DNA of 64,000 nt from Sulfitobacter sp. D7 (GCF_003611275.1 NZ_CP020697.1:1-64000), one strand, 5' to 3'; shown: positions 17,747 through 27,083, numbered from the stretch's first letter. The notes: generated by a model not told the origin, from the sequence alone. Numbers and translations are program-made.

Positions 17747-19702
17747 ATGAGTGATTCAAAAGCCCTAGATCCCGTCACGTTTGAAGTTCTCAAGAACTCC
17801 TTCATCACATCCGTTGACCAGATGGCCGAGCAGATGCTGCGCACCTGTTACTCCTTTGTGATCTACAACCGAGACTTTTCTAACGCGCTGCATGATGCCG
17901 AAGGCAATTCGGTTGCGCAGGGCAACGATGACATCGCGGTGCACGTCGGCACGCTGCACTTTACCTGCAAAGACGTTATTCGCGTCTTCAAGGGCGACAT
18001 GATGCCCGGCGATGTCTACGCGATCAACGATCCTTACGCAGGTGGCACGCACTTCAGCGATGTCCGTCTGGTGCGGCCGATCTTTGATGAAGACGAGCTG
18101 ATCGGGTTTTCGCAGTCAAACGGGCACTGGTCTGATCTGGGTGGCTCTGTGCCCGGTTCGTTTGATGTGACGGCGAAAGACATGTTCCGCGAGGCGGTTC
18201 GGATCACACCTGTCCGGCTATTCCGTGCCGGCGATTTTTGTTCCGACGTTGCCAACCTGATCGCAAACAACACACGCGACCCCGCGTCGATTATCGGTGA
18301 CATCCACAGCCAGGCACAGGCCACGCAGGTGGCCGAACGTGAAATCCTGCGGCTGGTGCGAAAGTACGGGCGCGAGCAGGTCAAGCAGGGCATGAACGAG
18401 GTGCAGGACTACGTTGAACGCGCCGTGCGCCAGCGTATTGCGGCGCTGCCCGACGGCACATGGAAATCCGTCGACTACATCGACCGGGACCCGTCAGGTG
18501 GCGAGGGGATGATCCCGATCCACATCAAGATGACAATCAAGGGTGATCAGATTCACTACGATTTCGAAGGCAGCCACCCGACGATTGGTTCGATGTACAA
18601 TTCCGCGCCGGGAGCCACATTCTCGGCTGTCGTCGCGGGGATGAAGACCTTCTTTCCTGACCTGCCGTTGAACTCCGGCTTCTATCGGATGCTCTCTGTC
18701 GCTGCGCCGGAAAATTCGGTGGTCAGTGCCCAGTGGCCCACGGCGGTCACCGGCTTCCTGATGCCGTTTGAAAAGATCATGAACTCGGTTTTCGAGATGT
18801 GGTCGGAGATCATGCCGGAGCGCGCCATCGCCTGTGCATTCAACCTTGAATACCTGTTGGCGGGGGGCACGGACAAGCGGCGCGAGGAGGACTCTACATT
18901 CATGTTCTACGAATGGCTCCCCGGCGGTTGGGGCGGACGGCGCGGTAAGGATGGCAGCGACGTCACCACAGCCTGCTTCGGAACCGGGCTCATGTCTCAG
19001 CCCAACGAAGGCAACGAGCGGGTCAACCCGACCCGGACGCTTGAATTTCAGATCAAAAAAGACAGCGCAGGCCCGGGCAAATGGCGCGGAGGGACAGGGG
19101 TGCAGAAAACCTCCCTGCTTCTGGAAAGTGAAAAATCCGTCATGTCCTATGTCTGCGACCGCGAACGCGCCGTCGTCTGGGGTGTTGATGGCGGTTTGCC
19201 CTCCATGCCGCATGGTCTGACCATCAAACGCGCCGGCTCGGACACGCACGAATGGCTTGGGTCTGTCTTCTCTGACTTCCCGATGTATTCGGGAGATGAG
19301 TTTGCGCGCCCGACCGCGGGGGGCGGCGGCTTTGGCGACCCACTTGAACGCAAGACAGAGGCTGTTCTGACGGATGTGGTGGATGACTATGTCTCTATCA
19401 AACGAGCCGCGTTGGACTATGGCGTTGTGATCAAAGAGATTGATGCGGACTTGTGTGAATATGAGGTCGATGAGGCCGAGACCGAGAAACTGCGGGCGCA
19501 TATTCGTGAAAACCGCGTGGCTTGGGCCCGCATTGATCCTGAAAAGGTTGCCGAGATGTATCGCAAAGGCGAGATCGACGCGATGGACGCCGTGAGACGC
19601 TATGCGGTGATCCTGGATTGGGAAACCGGCGAGCCGCTGCCCAAGACGATCGAACAGTTCCGCGAGAGTTTCGAGCGGCGCAGCGTGGCGCACTGGACCT
19701 AG
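17747..19702 (+). CDS. hyuB: Hydantoinase/oxoprolinase family protein, subunit B
   Basis: Hydantoinase B-type subunit of 651 residues. Family signatures include DPVTFEVLKNSFITSVDQMA at the start, AVHVGTLHFTCKDVIRVF, PGDVYAINDPYAGGTHFSDV, SNGHWSDLGGSVPGS, and a glycine-rich end GGGGFGDPLER. It forms the active complex with the A subunit four bases upstream. Neighbouring transporter and aminotransferase genes suggest import and breakdown of a nitrogen-containing compound, possibly a cyclic amide. Confidence 0.93.
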   Translation: MSDSKALDPVTFEVLKNSFITSVDQMAEQMLRTCYSFVIYNRDFSNALHDAEGNSVAQGNDDIAVHVGTLHFTCKDVIRVFKGDMMPGDVYAINDPYAGGTHFSDVRLVRPIFDEDELIGFSQSNGHWSDLGGSVPGSFDVTAKDMFREAVRITPVRLFRAGDFCSDVANLIANNTRDPASIIGDIHSQAQATQVAEREILRLVRKYGREQVKQGMNEVQDYVERAVRQRIAALPDGTWKSVDYIDRDPSGGEGMIPIHIKMTIKGDQIHYDFEGSHPTIGSMYNSAPGATFSAVVAGMKTFFPDLPLNSGFYRMLSVAAPENSVVSAQWPTAVTGFLMPFEKIMNSVFEMWSEIMPERAIACAFNLEYLLAGGTDKRREEDSTFMFYEWLPGGWGGRRGKDGSDVTTACFGTGLMSQPNEGNERVNPTRTLEFQIKKDSAGPGKWRGGTGVQKTSLLLESEKSVMSYVCDRERAVVWGVDGGLPSMPHGLTIKRAGSDTHEWLGSVFSDFPMYSGDEFARPTAGGGGFGDPLERKTEAVLTDVVDDYVSIKRAALDYGVVIKEIDADLCEYEVDEAETEKLRAHIRENRVAWARIDPEKVAEMYRKGEIDAMDAVRRYAVILDWETGEPLPKTIEQFRESFERRSVAHWT

Positions 19703-19785
19703 TGAGCATCACCAGGACCCACAGCCGCCATCGGTTGGCGGCTGTGGCGCACAACGGTCGGAACAGGAACGCGAAGGATAAGATT

Positions 19786-20526
19786 TTGTCATTGGAACTG
19801 GAATCAATCAGCGTTGCGTTTGGTGGCTTCAAGGCTCTGGATGACGTGACGATTTCGCTAAAGAAGGCGGAAATTGTCGGGTTGATCGGCCCCAACGGAG
19901 CAGGCAAAACCACCTGCGTCAACATCATCACAGGCTTTCAGGACCCCACGTCAGGCACGGTCATGCTGGATGGGCAGGACATCAACGCCAAAGCGCCCTA
20001 TGACATTCGCCGCCGGGGTCTTGCGCGCACGTTCCAGGCCGGGCGCTTGTTTTCCGGGCTGGATGTACTGGACAATCTTGCAGTGACCGGGGTGGGCCTT
20101 GGCCATTCGCGGCGCGCCTCCGAAGACGAAGCGCTGCGCGTGTTGTCCTGGATGGGGGCCGGGCATCTTGCCGAACTGCCCGCAGCCGGGCTGCCCTATA
20201 CGGACGAGCGCAGGGTCGGCATTGCGCGTGCGCTGATGTTTGCCCCCGATTACCTGCTGCTGGACGAACCCGCCGCAGGCATGTCCGAAACCGAAGCGGA
20301 TGATCTGGCACAAATCATCAGGCGGATCGCGGATGAGCTGAACTGCGGTGTCCTGTTGATCGAGCATAACGTCGGGCTTGTCCTGTCATTGTCAAACCAC
20401 GTCTATGTTCTGGACGCGGGCAAGATCATCGAAGAGGGCGACAAGACCGAGATCCTGGCCAGCCAGGCGGTACGCGAAGCCTATCTGGGCGCAGAGCATG
20501 CGCCAGAAAACATGGAGCACGCGTGA
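19786..20526 (+). CDS. livG: Branched-chain-type ABC transporter ATPase LivG
   Basis: ABC ATPase of 246 residues from the branched-chain amino acid/amide (HAAT) group. Walker A is GPNGAGKTT (about residues 35-43), followed by the Liv-type insert DIRRRGLARTFQAGRLF. The signature segment is LPYTDERRVGIARAL in place of LSYGxQR, then Walker B DYLLLDEPAAG and the H-loop LLIEHNV. A TTG start at 19786 with AAGGA upstream gives the normal N-terminus (LSLELESISVAFGGFKAL). It lies 83 bp after hyuB and is coupled to livF. Confidence 0.9.
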   Translation: MSLELESISVAFGGFKALDDVTISLKKAEIVGLIGPNGAGKTTCVNIITGFQDPTSGTVMLDGQDINAKAPYDIRRRGLARTFQAGRLFSGLDVLDNLAVTGVGLGHSRRASEDEALRVLSWMGAGHLAELPAAGLPYTDERRVGIARALMFAPDYLLLDEPAAGMSETEADDLAQIIRRIADELNCGVLLIEHNVGLVLSLSNHVYVLDAGKIIEEGDKTEILASQAVREAYLGAEHAPENMEHA

Positions 20527-21260
20527 TGTCAAAGCTGGGTGTTTTCGATGTCGCGGTTCGGTATGGCAAAGTGCCTGCACTGTCGGATGTTTCCTTTACT
20601 GTTCAAGAGGGTGAGAGGCTGTTCATCTCCGGGCCGAATGGGGCGGGCAAGTCCTCTCTGCTCAAGGCGATTTGCGGAGCCGTTGCCACGACCCATGGCC
20701 GCATTGAGGTGGACGGCGATGTGCTGAATGGCCGCTCGCCCGAAGCGATAGCGCGTTTGGGTCTGACTATGGTTCCGGAAGGCCGCGAGGTTTTCGGAAC
20801 GCTGACAGTCGAGGAAAACCTGCGTGTGGGCACGGGCATCCGGAAGGACAAGGCGGCGATTGAAACGGATATCGACGGGATCTACCAGAGCTTTCCTATC
20901 CTGGGTGAGCGGCGGCATGCCAATGCCGGAGCACTGTCCGGCGGACAGCAACAGATGTTGGCGATCGGGCGCGGTTTGATGACCAATCCCAAACTGATGA
21001 TGGTGGATGAACCTTCGCTTGGGTTGGCTCCGAATATTGTCGATCAGGTCTATGAAACGCTCGTCAATCTGCAGGCCGAACGCGGCTTGACCCTGATCAT
21101 CGTTGAACAGAGCTCGGCCCGCGCGGCCCGGGTTGGCGGGCGCATGGTGTTGCTGCGCGGGGGTCATGTTGCCGGCGATGGCGATGCGGCAGGCTTTGCG
21201 GAAAGCGATCTGCTTAAGGAAGCCTACTTTGGGCAAAACCAGTCGGAGGATGCGACATGA
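20526..21260 (+). CDS. livF: Branched-chain-type ABC transporter ATPase LivF
   Basis: Second HAAT-type ATPase, 244 residues. Walker A is GPNGAGKSSLLKA, the Q-loop region is GLTMVPEGREVFGTLTVEEN, the signature LSGGQQQMLAIGRGLM, Walker B KLMMVDEPSLGLAP, and the switch region IIVEQ. Start is ATG 20526, overlapping the livG stop. It pairs with LivG to drive a LivHM permease, but only the first part of livH remains in this window and livM is absent. Confidence 0.92.
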   Translation: MSKLGVFDVAVRYGKVPALSDVSFTVQEGERLFISGPNGAGKSSLLKAICGAVATTHGRIEVDGDVLNGRSPEAIARLGLTMVPEGREVFGTLTVEENLRVGTGIRKDKAAIETDIDGIYQSFPILGERRHANAGALSGGQQQMLAIGRGLMTNPKLMMVDEPSLGLAPNIVDQVYETLVNLQAERGLTLIIVEQSSARAARVGGRMVLLRGGHVAGDGDAAGFAESDLLKEAYFGQNQSEDAT

Positions 21261-21655
21261 ACGCCGTTCCACAGCTGCTCTTTGATGCGCTGAGCCTTGG
21301 GGGCATCTATGCCATGGCCGCACTTGGGATTGCTCTGATCTTCGGGGTGATGAAACTGGTGAATTTCGCCCACGGCGAATACATCGCCTTTTGCGTTTTT
21401 GCATTGATTGTGCCCTCGACGGACGCAGTTGCCGTCATGTTCTTGGGCAAAGCGCCGGCGATTTTGCTGATCCCGCTGCTGCTGCTGATCGGCGCTGCAA
21501 TCGCCGTCGCCTCCGAGTTCTTTGTCTTCAGGCACATGCGCAATGCCACGCCTGTGGCGATGATGATTTCATCTTTTGCCTTGGGGTTCGTGATCCAGAA
21601 TACACTGCTGTTGGTCTACGGGAAGGCAACCAGATCGGTGACGCCAACCGGGTAG
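21257..21655 (+). pseudogene. livH: Truncated permease gene livH
   Basis: The N-terminal 128 or so residues are a normal LivH permease with about four membrane helices (LFDALSLGGIYAMAALGIAL, MKLVNFAHGEYIAF, APAILLIPLLLLIGAAIAV, MMISSFALGFVIQN). LivH is normally about 290-300 residues. Here the reading frame ends in VTPTG and a stop at a junction between roughly 21630 and 21668, where the AbiE genes begin on the other strand. The rest of livH, livM and any binding protein are missing, so the transporter cannot work from this locus alone. Confidence 0.85.
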
Positions 21656-21668
21656 TCGAGGCGGATGT

Positions 21669-22481
21669 TCAGAAGCGTTTCGTCGCTGTTGCGGCGCTTG
21701 TTTTCCCTTTATGCAGGGTTCTCAGAAACCTCTTCGCGTCTTCATCCATGCGGGATTGGATGTCCGCGATCAGGCGGTCGCGCGTTGAGATCAATTCCGC
21801 AAGGTCGACGGATTCCTTCGTCATGCCCTCGAATTCCCTGACATAGGGCTGATCCAGATCGATCAGGTTTGGGTTCAGCAATTCGTGCGGCGGGCGTGGT
21901 GAACTCGCGACGTAGATCAGAAAAGTGCGGAACAACTCGTCCGTGAAGCCTTCATTCTCGTAGAGCAGCTTGACGTCGTAAAGGTCTCGCGGATGCTGGC
22001 GATCAAGGGCCGCATGGAGCTTGCCGCCGAACAAATCCTCGAAGGAAACGATGTTCATCGTCGCATATCCGAACGCCTCCTCGACGGCTTCGGAGACTTC
22101 GCGTTGTTCCGGATCATGCACGACGCCCCGGGTAACGGGGGAGGTTTCGATTTTGATTTCGGCTGTGCCGAGGCGGGCGAGCGCACGCGTGGCGCCGCCG
22201 CCACCCCCGGAAATGCGCTGCGCTTTGGCGCCGGTGATTCCGCTTTCGATGGCGGCGGCAATCCGGTCCATCGCGTCGTTGATCTCGACGAGGCTTTCGG
22301 CGCGGTCCTTGACAGGCAGATAGGTCAGATCGATGTCGACCGAGAGGCGCGGAAGATCGCGATAGAAGAGGTTGATGGCCGTCCCACCCTTGAGCGCAAA
22401 TATTTTCTCCTTTGCGACATACGGCAGTATCCGCACGAGCAGCGCCACTTGGGCGACATAGTCCTCATGCGCCATGACCAC
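21669..22481 (-). CDS. abiEii: AbiEii-family nucleotidyltransferase toxin
   Basis: Toxin of 270 residues in the AbiEii/AbiGii nucleotidyltransferase family. The nucleotidyltransferase core reads KEKIFALKGGTAINLFYRDL (G-G/S motif) followed by SVDIDLTYLP, the DxD metal site, and SFEDLFGGKLHAALDRQHPR with DLYDVKLL downstream. Such toxins modify tRNA or NTP targets and stop growth on phage infection. It overlaps the antitoxin gene by 17 bp on the same strand. Its 3' end abuts the livH truncation point. Confidence 0.9.
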   Translation of the reverse strand: MVMAHEDYVAQVALLVRILPYVAKEKIFALKGGTAINLFYRDLPRLSVDIDLTYLPVKDRAESLVEINDAMDRIAAAIESGITGAKAQRISGGGGGATRALARLGTAEIKIETSPVTRGVVHDPEQREVSEAVEEAFGYATMNIVSFEDLFGGKLHAALDRQHPRDLYDVKLLYENEGFTDELFRTFLIYVASSPRPPHELLNPNLIDLDQPYVREFEGMTKESVDLAELISTRDRLIADIQSRMDEDAKRFLRTLHKGKTSAATATKRF

Positions 22482-23295
22482 GTTCCTTTCCTACAAACTC
22501 TTCGGGCACCATGATCCTGTAGCGCGGATGTATCTTGCCGCCTTTGACCAATGCGCGATCCCCGCTGCCGAGGTCGAACTCTTCCGGATCGAGTCGCTTG
22601 CGCCAGGCATGGTCGTGGCGGTCGGCGAACACGAAGAACAGGCGTTTGACCTTGATCTTCTTGCAACTGCTGAGCAGTGCCGAGAGGGTTCTCGGGCGCA
22701 ACGTCGTCAGGCTTTCGAACGCCATGTCGAGGTTGTGAAAACTCTCTTGATCCGGCAACTCGTCCAGCGCCTCAAACACCGCGCGTTCCGGCGAAGACAT
22801 CACCAGTTTCCAGTCCCAGGGCAGGGACGATGCTGTCTCGTCGGGATTCCTTCGTGCGCCATCGACACCCAATTCAAGATCGGAGAACAGTGATACGCTG
22901 CGTGTGCGGAGTTCGGCGTTGAGCGGCAGTTTTTCGAGCCAGTTGGGGATTTTTGAGCCGTAGAGCCAGACTGTGCTCTTGTCGCCGAGGGAGAGATAGT
23001 GCGCATAGCCTTGCAGGCCCAATGCCGTCACCCCGCCGATATGGACAGGGTAGTGCATGATGTGCTGGAGCGAGAGCAGGCAGGTCTTCCAGTCGAGCGT
23101 GTTCGTGGTGGCGTTGCCTGGTGCCGGGCGGCGGAAGACGCCGCGGCCAAGGCGTTCTAGCCAGCCGCGTTGGACATAGGCGTAGGACGAACGCCGGCCT
23201 ATCCCGTGGTGCTCAAGCCAGGCGGAGTCCACGAGGAACCCCGTGGGAACAGCCTCAAGAAGGCTCTTTAGTTTTTCGTGTTCTTGTCCACTCAT
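22465..23295 (-). CDS. abiEi: AbiEi-family antitoxin
   Basis: Antitoxin of 276 residues that partners AbiEii. An N-terminal winged-helix region (LVDSAWLEHHGIGRRSSYAY, then VQRGWLERLGRGVFRRP) binds the promoter in the family. The C-terminal AbiEi domain follows, with HYPVHIGGVTALGLQGYAHY and SSPERAVFEALDELPD. ATG 23295 is chosen; GTG 23304 is also possible, and neither has a strong ribosome-binding site, so the message may be leaderless after the A/T-rich TATATCATT. The pair is a type IV toxin-antitoxin/abortive-infection module. Confidence 0.88.
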   Translation of the reverse strand: MSGQEHEKLKSLLEAVPTGFLVDSAWLEHHGIGRRSSYAYVQRGWLERLGRGVFRRPAPGNATTNTLDWKTCLLSLQHIMHYPVHIGGVTALGLQGYAHYLSLGDKSTVWLYGSKIPNWLEKLPLNAELRTRSVSLFSDLELGVDGARRNPDETASSLPWDWKLVMSSPERAVFEALDELPDQESFHNLDMAFESLTTLRPRTLSALLSSCKKIKVKRLFFVFADRHDHAWRKRLDPEEFDLGSGDRALVKGGKIHPRYRIMVPEEFVGKERGHGA

Positions 23296-23541
23296 GCGCG
23301 ACACAATGATATATTTTTAAAGAGGAGGCCACATGTTTCTGTGAAAACCTGTGAGATAGTCCGTCAAGGATCGACAAATTCTGGAATTTTCAAAGAGACT
23401 GGTGGTTGTCAACTCTGAAGCTCACCAGCAAAGCAGGGCGTGGATGCCCTCGGAGGGCTGAGAAGACATCCGGCCATTCGGATCGAACAGTCGAAGCTAT
23501 GTGCCCCTGTCGAAGCCGCTGCGCCAAACCAGAGTCAGGTT

Positions 23542-24144
23542 TCACTTTCGATTGTGGCGTTCTTTTGCCCATACAAACATCGCACCGACGGCAGCATTGG
23601 CTTGCTGCACGCTGAACACTTCCGGTTCGAACGCGCCCGCCCATTGCTTTGTATCGCGATGTTCCGGGTGGTGTTTGTCGGTCAGCGCGTCGAGAAATTC
23701 TTCGTAAGAATAGGGCCCGCCACTATCCTCTGGCGGGCACGCTCGCTCTCCGGCAACACAGGCGGGGAAGTCCAGATCTGGTCTTCCGGTTGGTTTGCTA
23801 ATCTTCTCAACGGTGACGAGATGCCGCCAACCATCGCCGAAATCATAAGTATATGTGAACTGACTGCCTTTCTTGACCAGCTCTCCAAGAGCAAACTTCT
23901 TTTCGTCCTTCCGGCCATCGTTTGGGTCCCAGCTGTCGTCACTTTCGTCGCGGGCCTCGAACCTGTCTTCGCCAATCTCGAACTCATGCAGATGATAGTC
24001 TTGCCAAGGCATAGCGCCCTGGAGAACGGAATGCAGGATGTCCAAGCTGATGTCATTCGGCACGAGGATCCGGCGCCAGATCGGTGGTTTGATGCCAATA
24101 AGTTCGATTTTCAGCTCAATCAAAGTGTGTTCCGCCTGTCTCAA
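23542..24144 (-). CDS. pRiA4b ORF-3-like protein
   Basis: Protein of 200 residues in the plasmid pRiA4b ORF-3 family. Diagnostic segments are ELIGIKPPIWRRILVPNDIS, LHSVLQGAMPWQDYHLHEFE, FTYTYDFGDGWRHLVTVEKI, and PPEDSGGPYSYEEFLDAL. The fold is known but the function is not. Members are scattered on plasmids and in defence-rich regions. It stands alone, between AbiE and the left direct repeat of the Shango block. Confidence 0.9.
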   Translation of the reverse strand: MRQAEHTLIELKIELIGIKPPIWRRILVPNDISLDILHSVLQGAMPWQDYHLHEFEIGEDRFEARDESDDSWDPNDGRKDEKKFALGELVKKGSQFTYTYDFGDGWRHLVTVEKISKPTGRPDLDFPACVAGERACPPEDSGGPYSYEEFLDALTDKHHPEHRDTKQWAGAFEPEVFSVQQANAAVGAMFVWAKERHNRK

Positions 24145-24200
24145 TGGCCCTGCCGTTCAAGTAATTTTTGATTCTTAAGCTGAAGCATTCAAGGGGAACA

Positions 24201-24399
24201 TTGGCCCCTCCTGCCCTTTGGTCAGGACCGCGCCCTACTCGGTCGGCTGCACGCAGCCGCCCTCCCCGAGCTGAAACGCCGCCTCTCCCTGCGACGTGCC
24301 GCTGGCAGTGCAGTCTCCTCCGGAGCCGGCCCAACCAGCCGTCGCATGGTCGTGGCAAGGCTCGATCTCGGCCGTTCCGGTTACGGTCACTGGGGCGGG
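24201..24399. repeat. Left copy of the 199-bp direct repeat flanking the Shango block
   Basis: The first 106 bp (24201-24306) are identical to 40108-40213. The next 93 bp match 40214-40305 with about eleven differences, including one single-base gap, and similarity ends at both edges. Read on the plus strand the repeat is open and gives ALPELKRRLSLRRAAG and TSRRMVVARLDLGRSGYGHW, so it may derive from the end of a plasmid gene. The 24145-24539 gap holds no other feature that I can support. Confidence 0.92.
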
Positions 24400-24539
24400 G
24401 GTGTGCCCTTAACGGTGCGAACAGATGTATGTGGCCATCGGCCCAATCAAGCATAAAGCATGGGAAATGCTTCAACCATGACGTTAGTCGTTGCAAAGAT
24501 GGCTGTGCAAAATAGTGTGGTTCGAAGAGGGTTCCGATA

Positions 24540-27083
24540 ATGTCTTCAATAATCAAGTTTTTCCGAATTACATTCTTTCTCGTCCTATATTTTTTCTTAT
24601 GCATGGTCGTGGTGACCACAATGCTTCAGGCTTGGCCGATTGGCGGCCAGATGTTGTTTGCATTTGGTGTTCCCGTCATTCTGGTCTGGTGGCAAGAAAA
24701 ACGGAGATCGCGGAAAGTCGCTGCAAAGGCGCAAGCTGAGGGGAGTTCCGCAAACCTACCCTCCCGACCTGAGCCGGTGCCGCGCCCAAGTGCCTACGAC
24801 AAGCGTATCGAGCGTGAGCGCGAACGAACCCGCGAAGCCAACGCGTCCAAACAGCCGGCTGCCGTGCAGGCTTACTCCCCACCAAAGCAGGACTACGCTG
24901 AAATCGTTCGGGCTGGAAAGTCTGCGGCGCCGGCACTTGCCGCGGCCGCAGAACGAAACCAGCCCTCGCGAGTGGCATCGAGCGCATCGGCCCGATCATC
25001 GAAAAGCGAGTGGGTCCCGTCTAATGAAACAGCTAGCGTGGCCGGCCGCGCCATCGGAGGGATGGTCTATGTTGGCACGCCTCCCTTGCTGAACACCTAC
25101 GGGTATCGTGACAAGTGCCGAGCCTATATCGATCCATCCCTGTCTGTCGCGCGCTCTGGAGCCGACAAAGCTGGTGAAGGTATGCCCTACTGGCCCGGAT
25201 ACTCGGATATCTCACCTCAGTGCCGGGCGACCTACCTCGATTGGTTGGCCAGCGGGCGCAACGACGCCTCCTACAACCCCGGCTACATGTTCCTGTACTT
25301 CTACGGGCTGGAGCGTCGCTTCTTCGTCGATCAGTCCAACGAAGATGCCAAGGATATCGTCCAGGAAGTCCGGCGGCTGCAGTCACTTTACCCTGACAAC
25401 CACTCCGTCAGGCGCTATTTGGGCGAGTTCCTCGACATTGCGATGCTTGCCGAAACCGACCTCGACGCTATCGAGCCGATTTTCGAGAGGCAGAGCTGGG
25501 AACTTCCGTTCTCACTCAAATACGCAATCGGAGCTCGGATCGACAAAGGCGAGAACCTGACAGCTGACTGGTTGCTGAGTTGGTTCATCTGCCATCCGGA
25601 AACAAACCTGAGAACTCCCGCGACGCGGTGTCGTGACGAGTTCGTCGCTCTTTTCCGTATGCGGTTTGATCGGCGTTTTCCTGATGGGCTCAAAGTTACA
25701 AAGCCCCGGAAATCTCTCACGGCATCCTATCGGGCCGCCTCCAGCGAGTTTCAGGGGTCCGCCAACCCAACCGTCGACGGCAAGCCGGTTCCCGATATTT
25801 CCGGCCTGCGCAAGCCGGTTGAGATTGCCCAGGAGTTGGCTGACGAGGTGATGACCGACCTCGACAAGCTCAGTCGCTTCCTGGGCCGAAACCCTGATGG
25901 CCGCGGAAGCGTTGAAGCTCATGCATTGCTGCCTTCTGAACTGTGGGATGCCTTCCCATCCGAGGAAATGGACCGCTTGAAATCTTGGGCAAGCACTATC
26001 GTCGATCGGGGGGGATTGGTGCCGCTTGAGGAGGTGATCGGACGTCTGGAGGGAGAAACGAGCGAGAAAATCGGGAAACGGCAGATGACAGGAGCGGCCG
26101 ATGCGCTCGCCCGCCTCGGTTTCGGTCTGGCGCCCGACCCTCGGTTTGCGCTCCGGTCGCCCAAGGCGGAGGAGCCTGTTGTCCTGTTCAGCCTGGGCGA
26201 ACCCATCGAAAGACTGGAGGAAGTTTCCGACAGCTATCGAAGCGCTCTGATTGAATTGGCACTTGGGTCGTTCGTTGCTCATGCGGATGGTCGCATCGCG
26301 GATCCTGAACGCAGGGCACTGGAGGATCAGGTTTCTGCCGCGTCCCTCAGCGATCAGGAACGCCGCAGGCTGCGTGCAAACCTTGAATGGTTCCTGGCCG
26401 TGCCACCGGACATGGCACTTCTGCGGCGGAAACTGAAGGAGGTGGGCCAAGACAGCCAGGCCGCTATGCGGGCAGCGCTGGTTGGTGCAGCACATGCTGA
26501 TGGCATTATTCACTCCGACGAAGTTGCAAGCATCGAGAAAATCTACAAGGCTTTGGGTCTAGATCCTGCGCTTGCCTACTCAGACCTGCATGCTGGCGAA
26601 GTTGCGGATGGTCCTCGCACTGTTCGTGCCTCGAAACCGGGTCGTCCGGGCGAAGCGATACCCGATCTTGAGAAAGCCAGCGGACCCAAGCTCGACGCTA
26701 CGCGGATCGCAGCAATCCGTTCGGACACCGAGCGCGTGTCGTCCGTCCTCGGTCAGATTTTCGATGTCGAAGAGGAAGAAAGCGGTGCCTCCACGCCTGA
26801 CTACCAAAGCCAGGTGGCAGGGCTTGACCCGAAACACGGCGCACTTGTCCTCGAAGTACTTACCCGGGGGCATTGGTCTGAGACCGAGTTCGAGAAGATC
26901 TGCGCCTCGCATGGTTTGATGGTATCCGGGGCTTTGGAAGTCGTGAATGAATGGGCTTTTGAGACCTACGATGAAGCGCTGCTCGACGAGTATGATGGAT
27001 ATGACGTGTCTCCGGAGATTGCGGAGGCAGTAAAAGAAAAGATGAGTGCGGAGGGCAGGGATGTCGAAGTTGAAACCACGTGA
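24540..27083 (+). CDS. sngA: Shango SngA: membrane-anchored TerB-domain protein
   Basis: Protein of 847 residues. Two N-terminal membrane helices (about 8-28 and 34-51) are followed by a basic, low-complexity linker (52-155). Then come a TerB-N domain (about 165-360, with YWPGYSDISPQCRATYLDWL and YMFLYFYGLERRFF), a middle helical part, and a TerB-like domain (566-678) with the paired acidic motifs HADGRI and AHADGIIHSDE. A TerB-C region (about 715-840) ends the protein. TerB domains bind metal and sense stress; this is not tellurite resistance by itself. It heads the operon and overlaps the ATPase gene by 23 bp. TerB + ATPase + helicase is the Shango anti-phage set. Confidence 0.85.
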   Translation: MSSIIKFFRITFFLVLYFFLCMVVVTTMLQAWPIGGQMLFAFGVPVILVWWQEKRRSRKVAAKAQAEGSSANLPSRPEPVPRPSAYDKRIERERERTREANASKQPAAVQAYSPPKQDYAEIVRAGKSAAPALAAAAERNQPSRVASSASARSSKSEWVPSNETASVAGRAIGGMVYVGTPPLLNTYGYRDKCRAYIDPSLSVARSGADKAGEGMPYWPGYSDISPQCRATYLDWLASGRNDASYNPGYMFLYFYGLERRFFVDQSNEDAKDIVQEVRRLQSLYPDNHSVRRYLGEFLDIAMLAETDLDAIEPIFERQSWELPFSLKYAIGARIDKGENLTADWLLSWFICHPETNLRTPATRCRDEFVALFRMRFDRRFPDGLKVTKPRKSLTASYRAASSEFQGSANPTVDGKPVPDISGLRKPVEIAQELADEVMTDLDKLSRFLGRNPDGRGSVEAHALLPSELWDAFPSEEMDRLKSWASTIVDRGGLVPLEEVIGRLEGETSEKIGKRQMTGAADALARLGFGLAPDPRFALRSPKAEEPVVLFSLGEPIERLEEVSDSYRSALIELALGSFVAHADGRIADPERRALEDQVSAASLSDQERRRLRANLEWFLAVPPDMALLRRKLKEVGQDSQAAMRAALVGAAHADGIIHSDEVASIEKIYKALGLDPALAYSDLHAGEVADGPRTVRASKPGRPGEAIPDLEKASGPKLDATRIAAIRSDTERVSSVLGQIFDVEEEESGASTPDYQSQVAGLDPKHGALVLEVLTRGHWSETEFEKICASHGLMVSGALEVVNEWAFETYDEALLDEYDGYDVSPEIAEAVKEKMSAEGRDVEVETT

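Noticed and set aside
18494..19693. Antisense ORF (399 codons) opposite hyuB
   Set aside because: Shadow of a well-recognised hydantoinase B gene.
24116..24619. Minus-strand ORF covering the left repeat
   Set aside because: Very rich in Arg and Gly, overlaps the start of sngA, and its similarity to the frame at 39882-40265 only reflects the DNA repeat.
24540..27083. Tellurite resistance
   Set aside because: TerB domains occur here, but no TerC, TerD or TerZABCDEF genes are present, and the context is defence.
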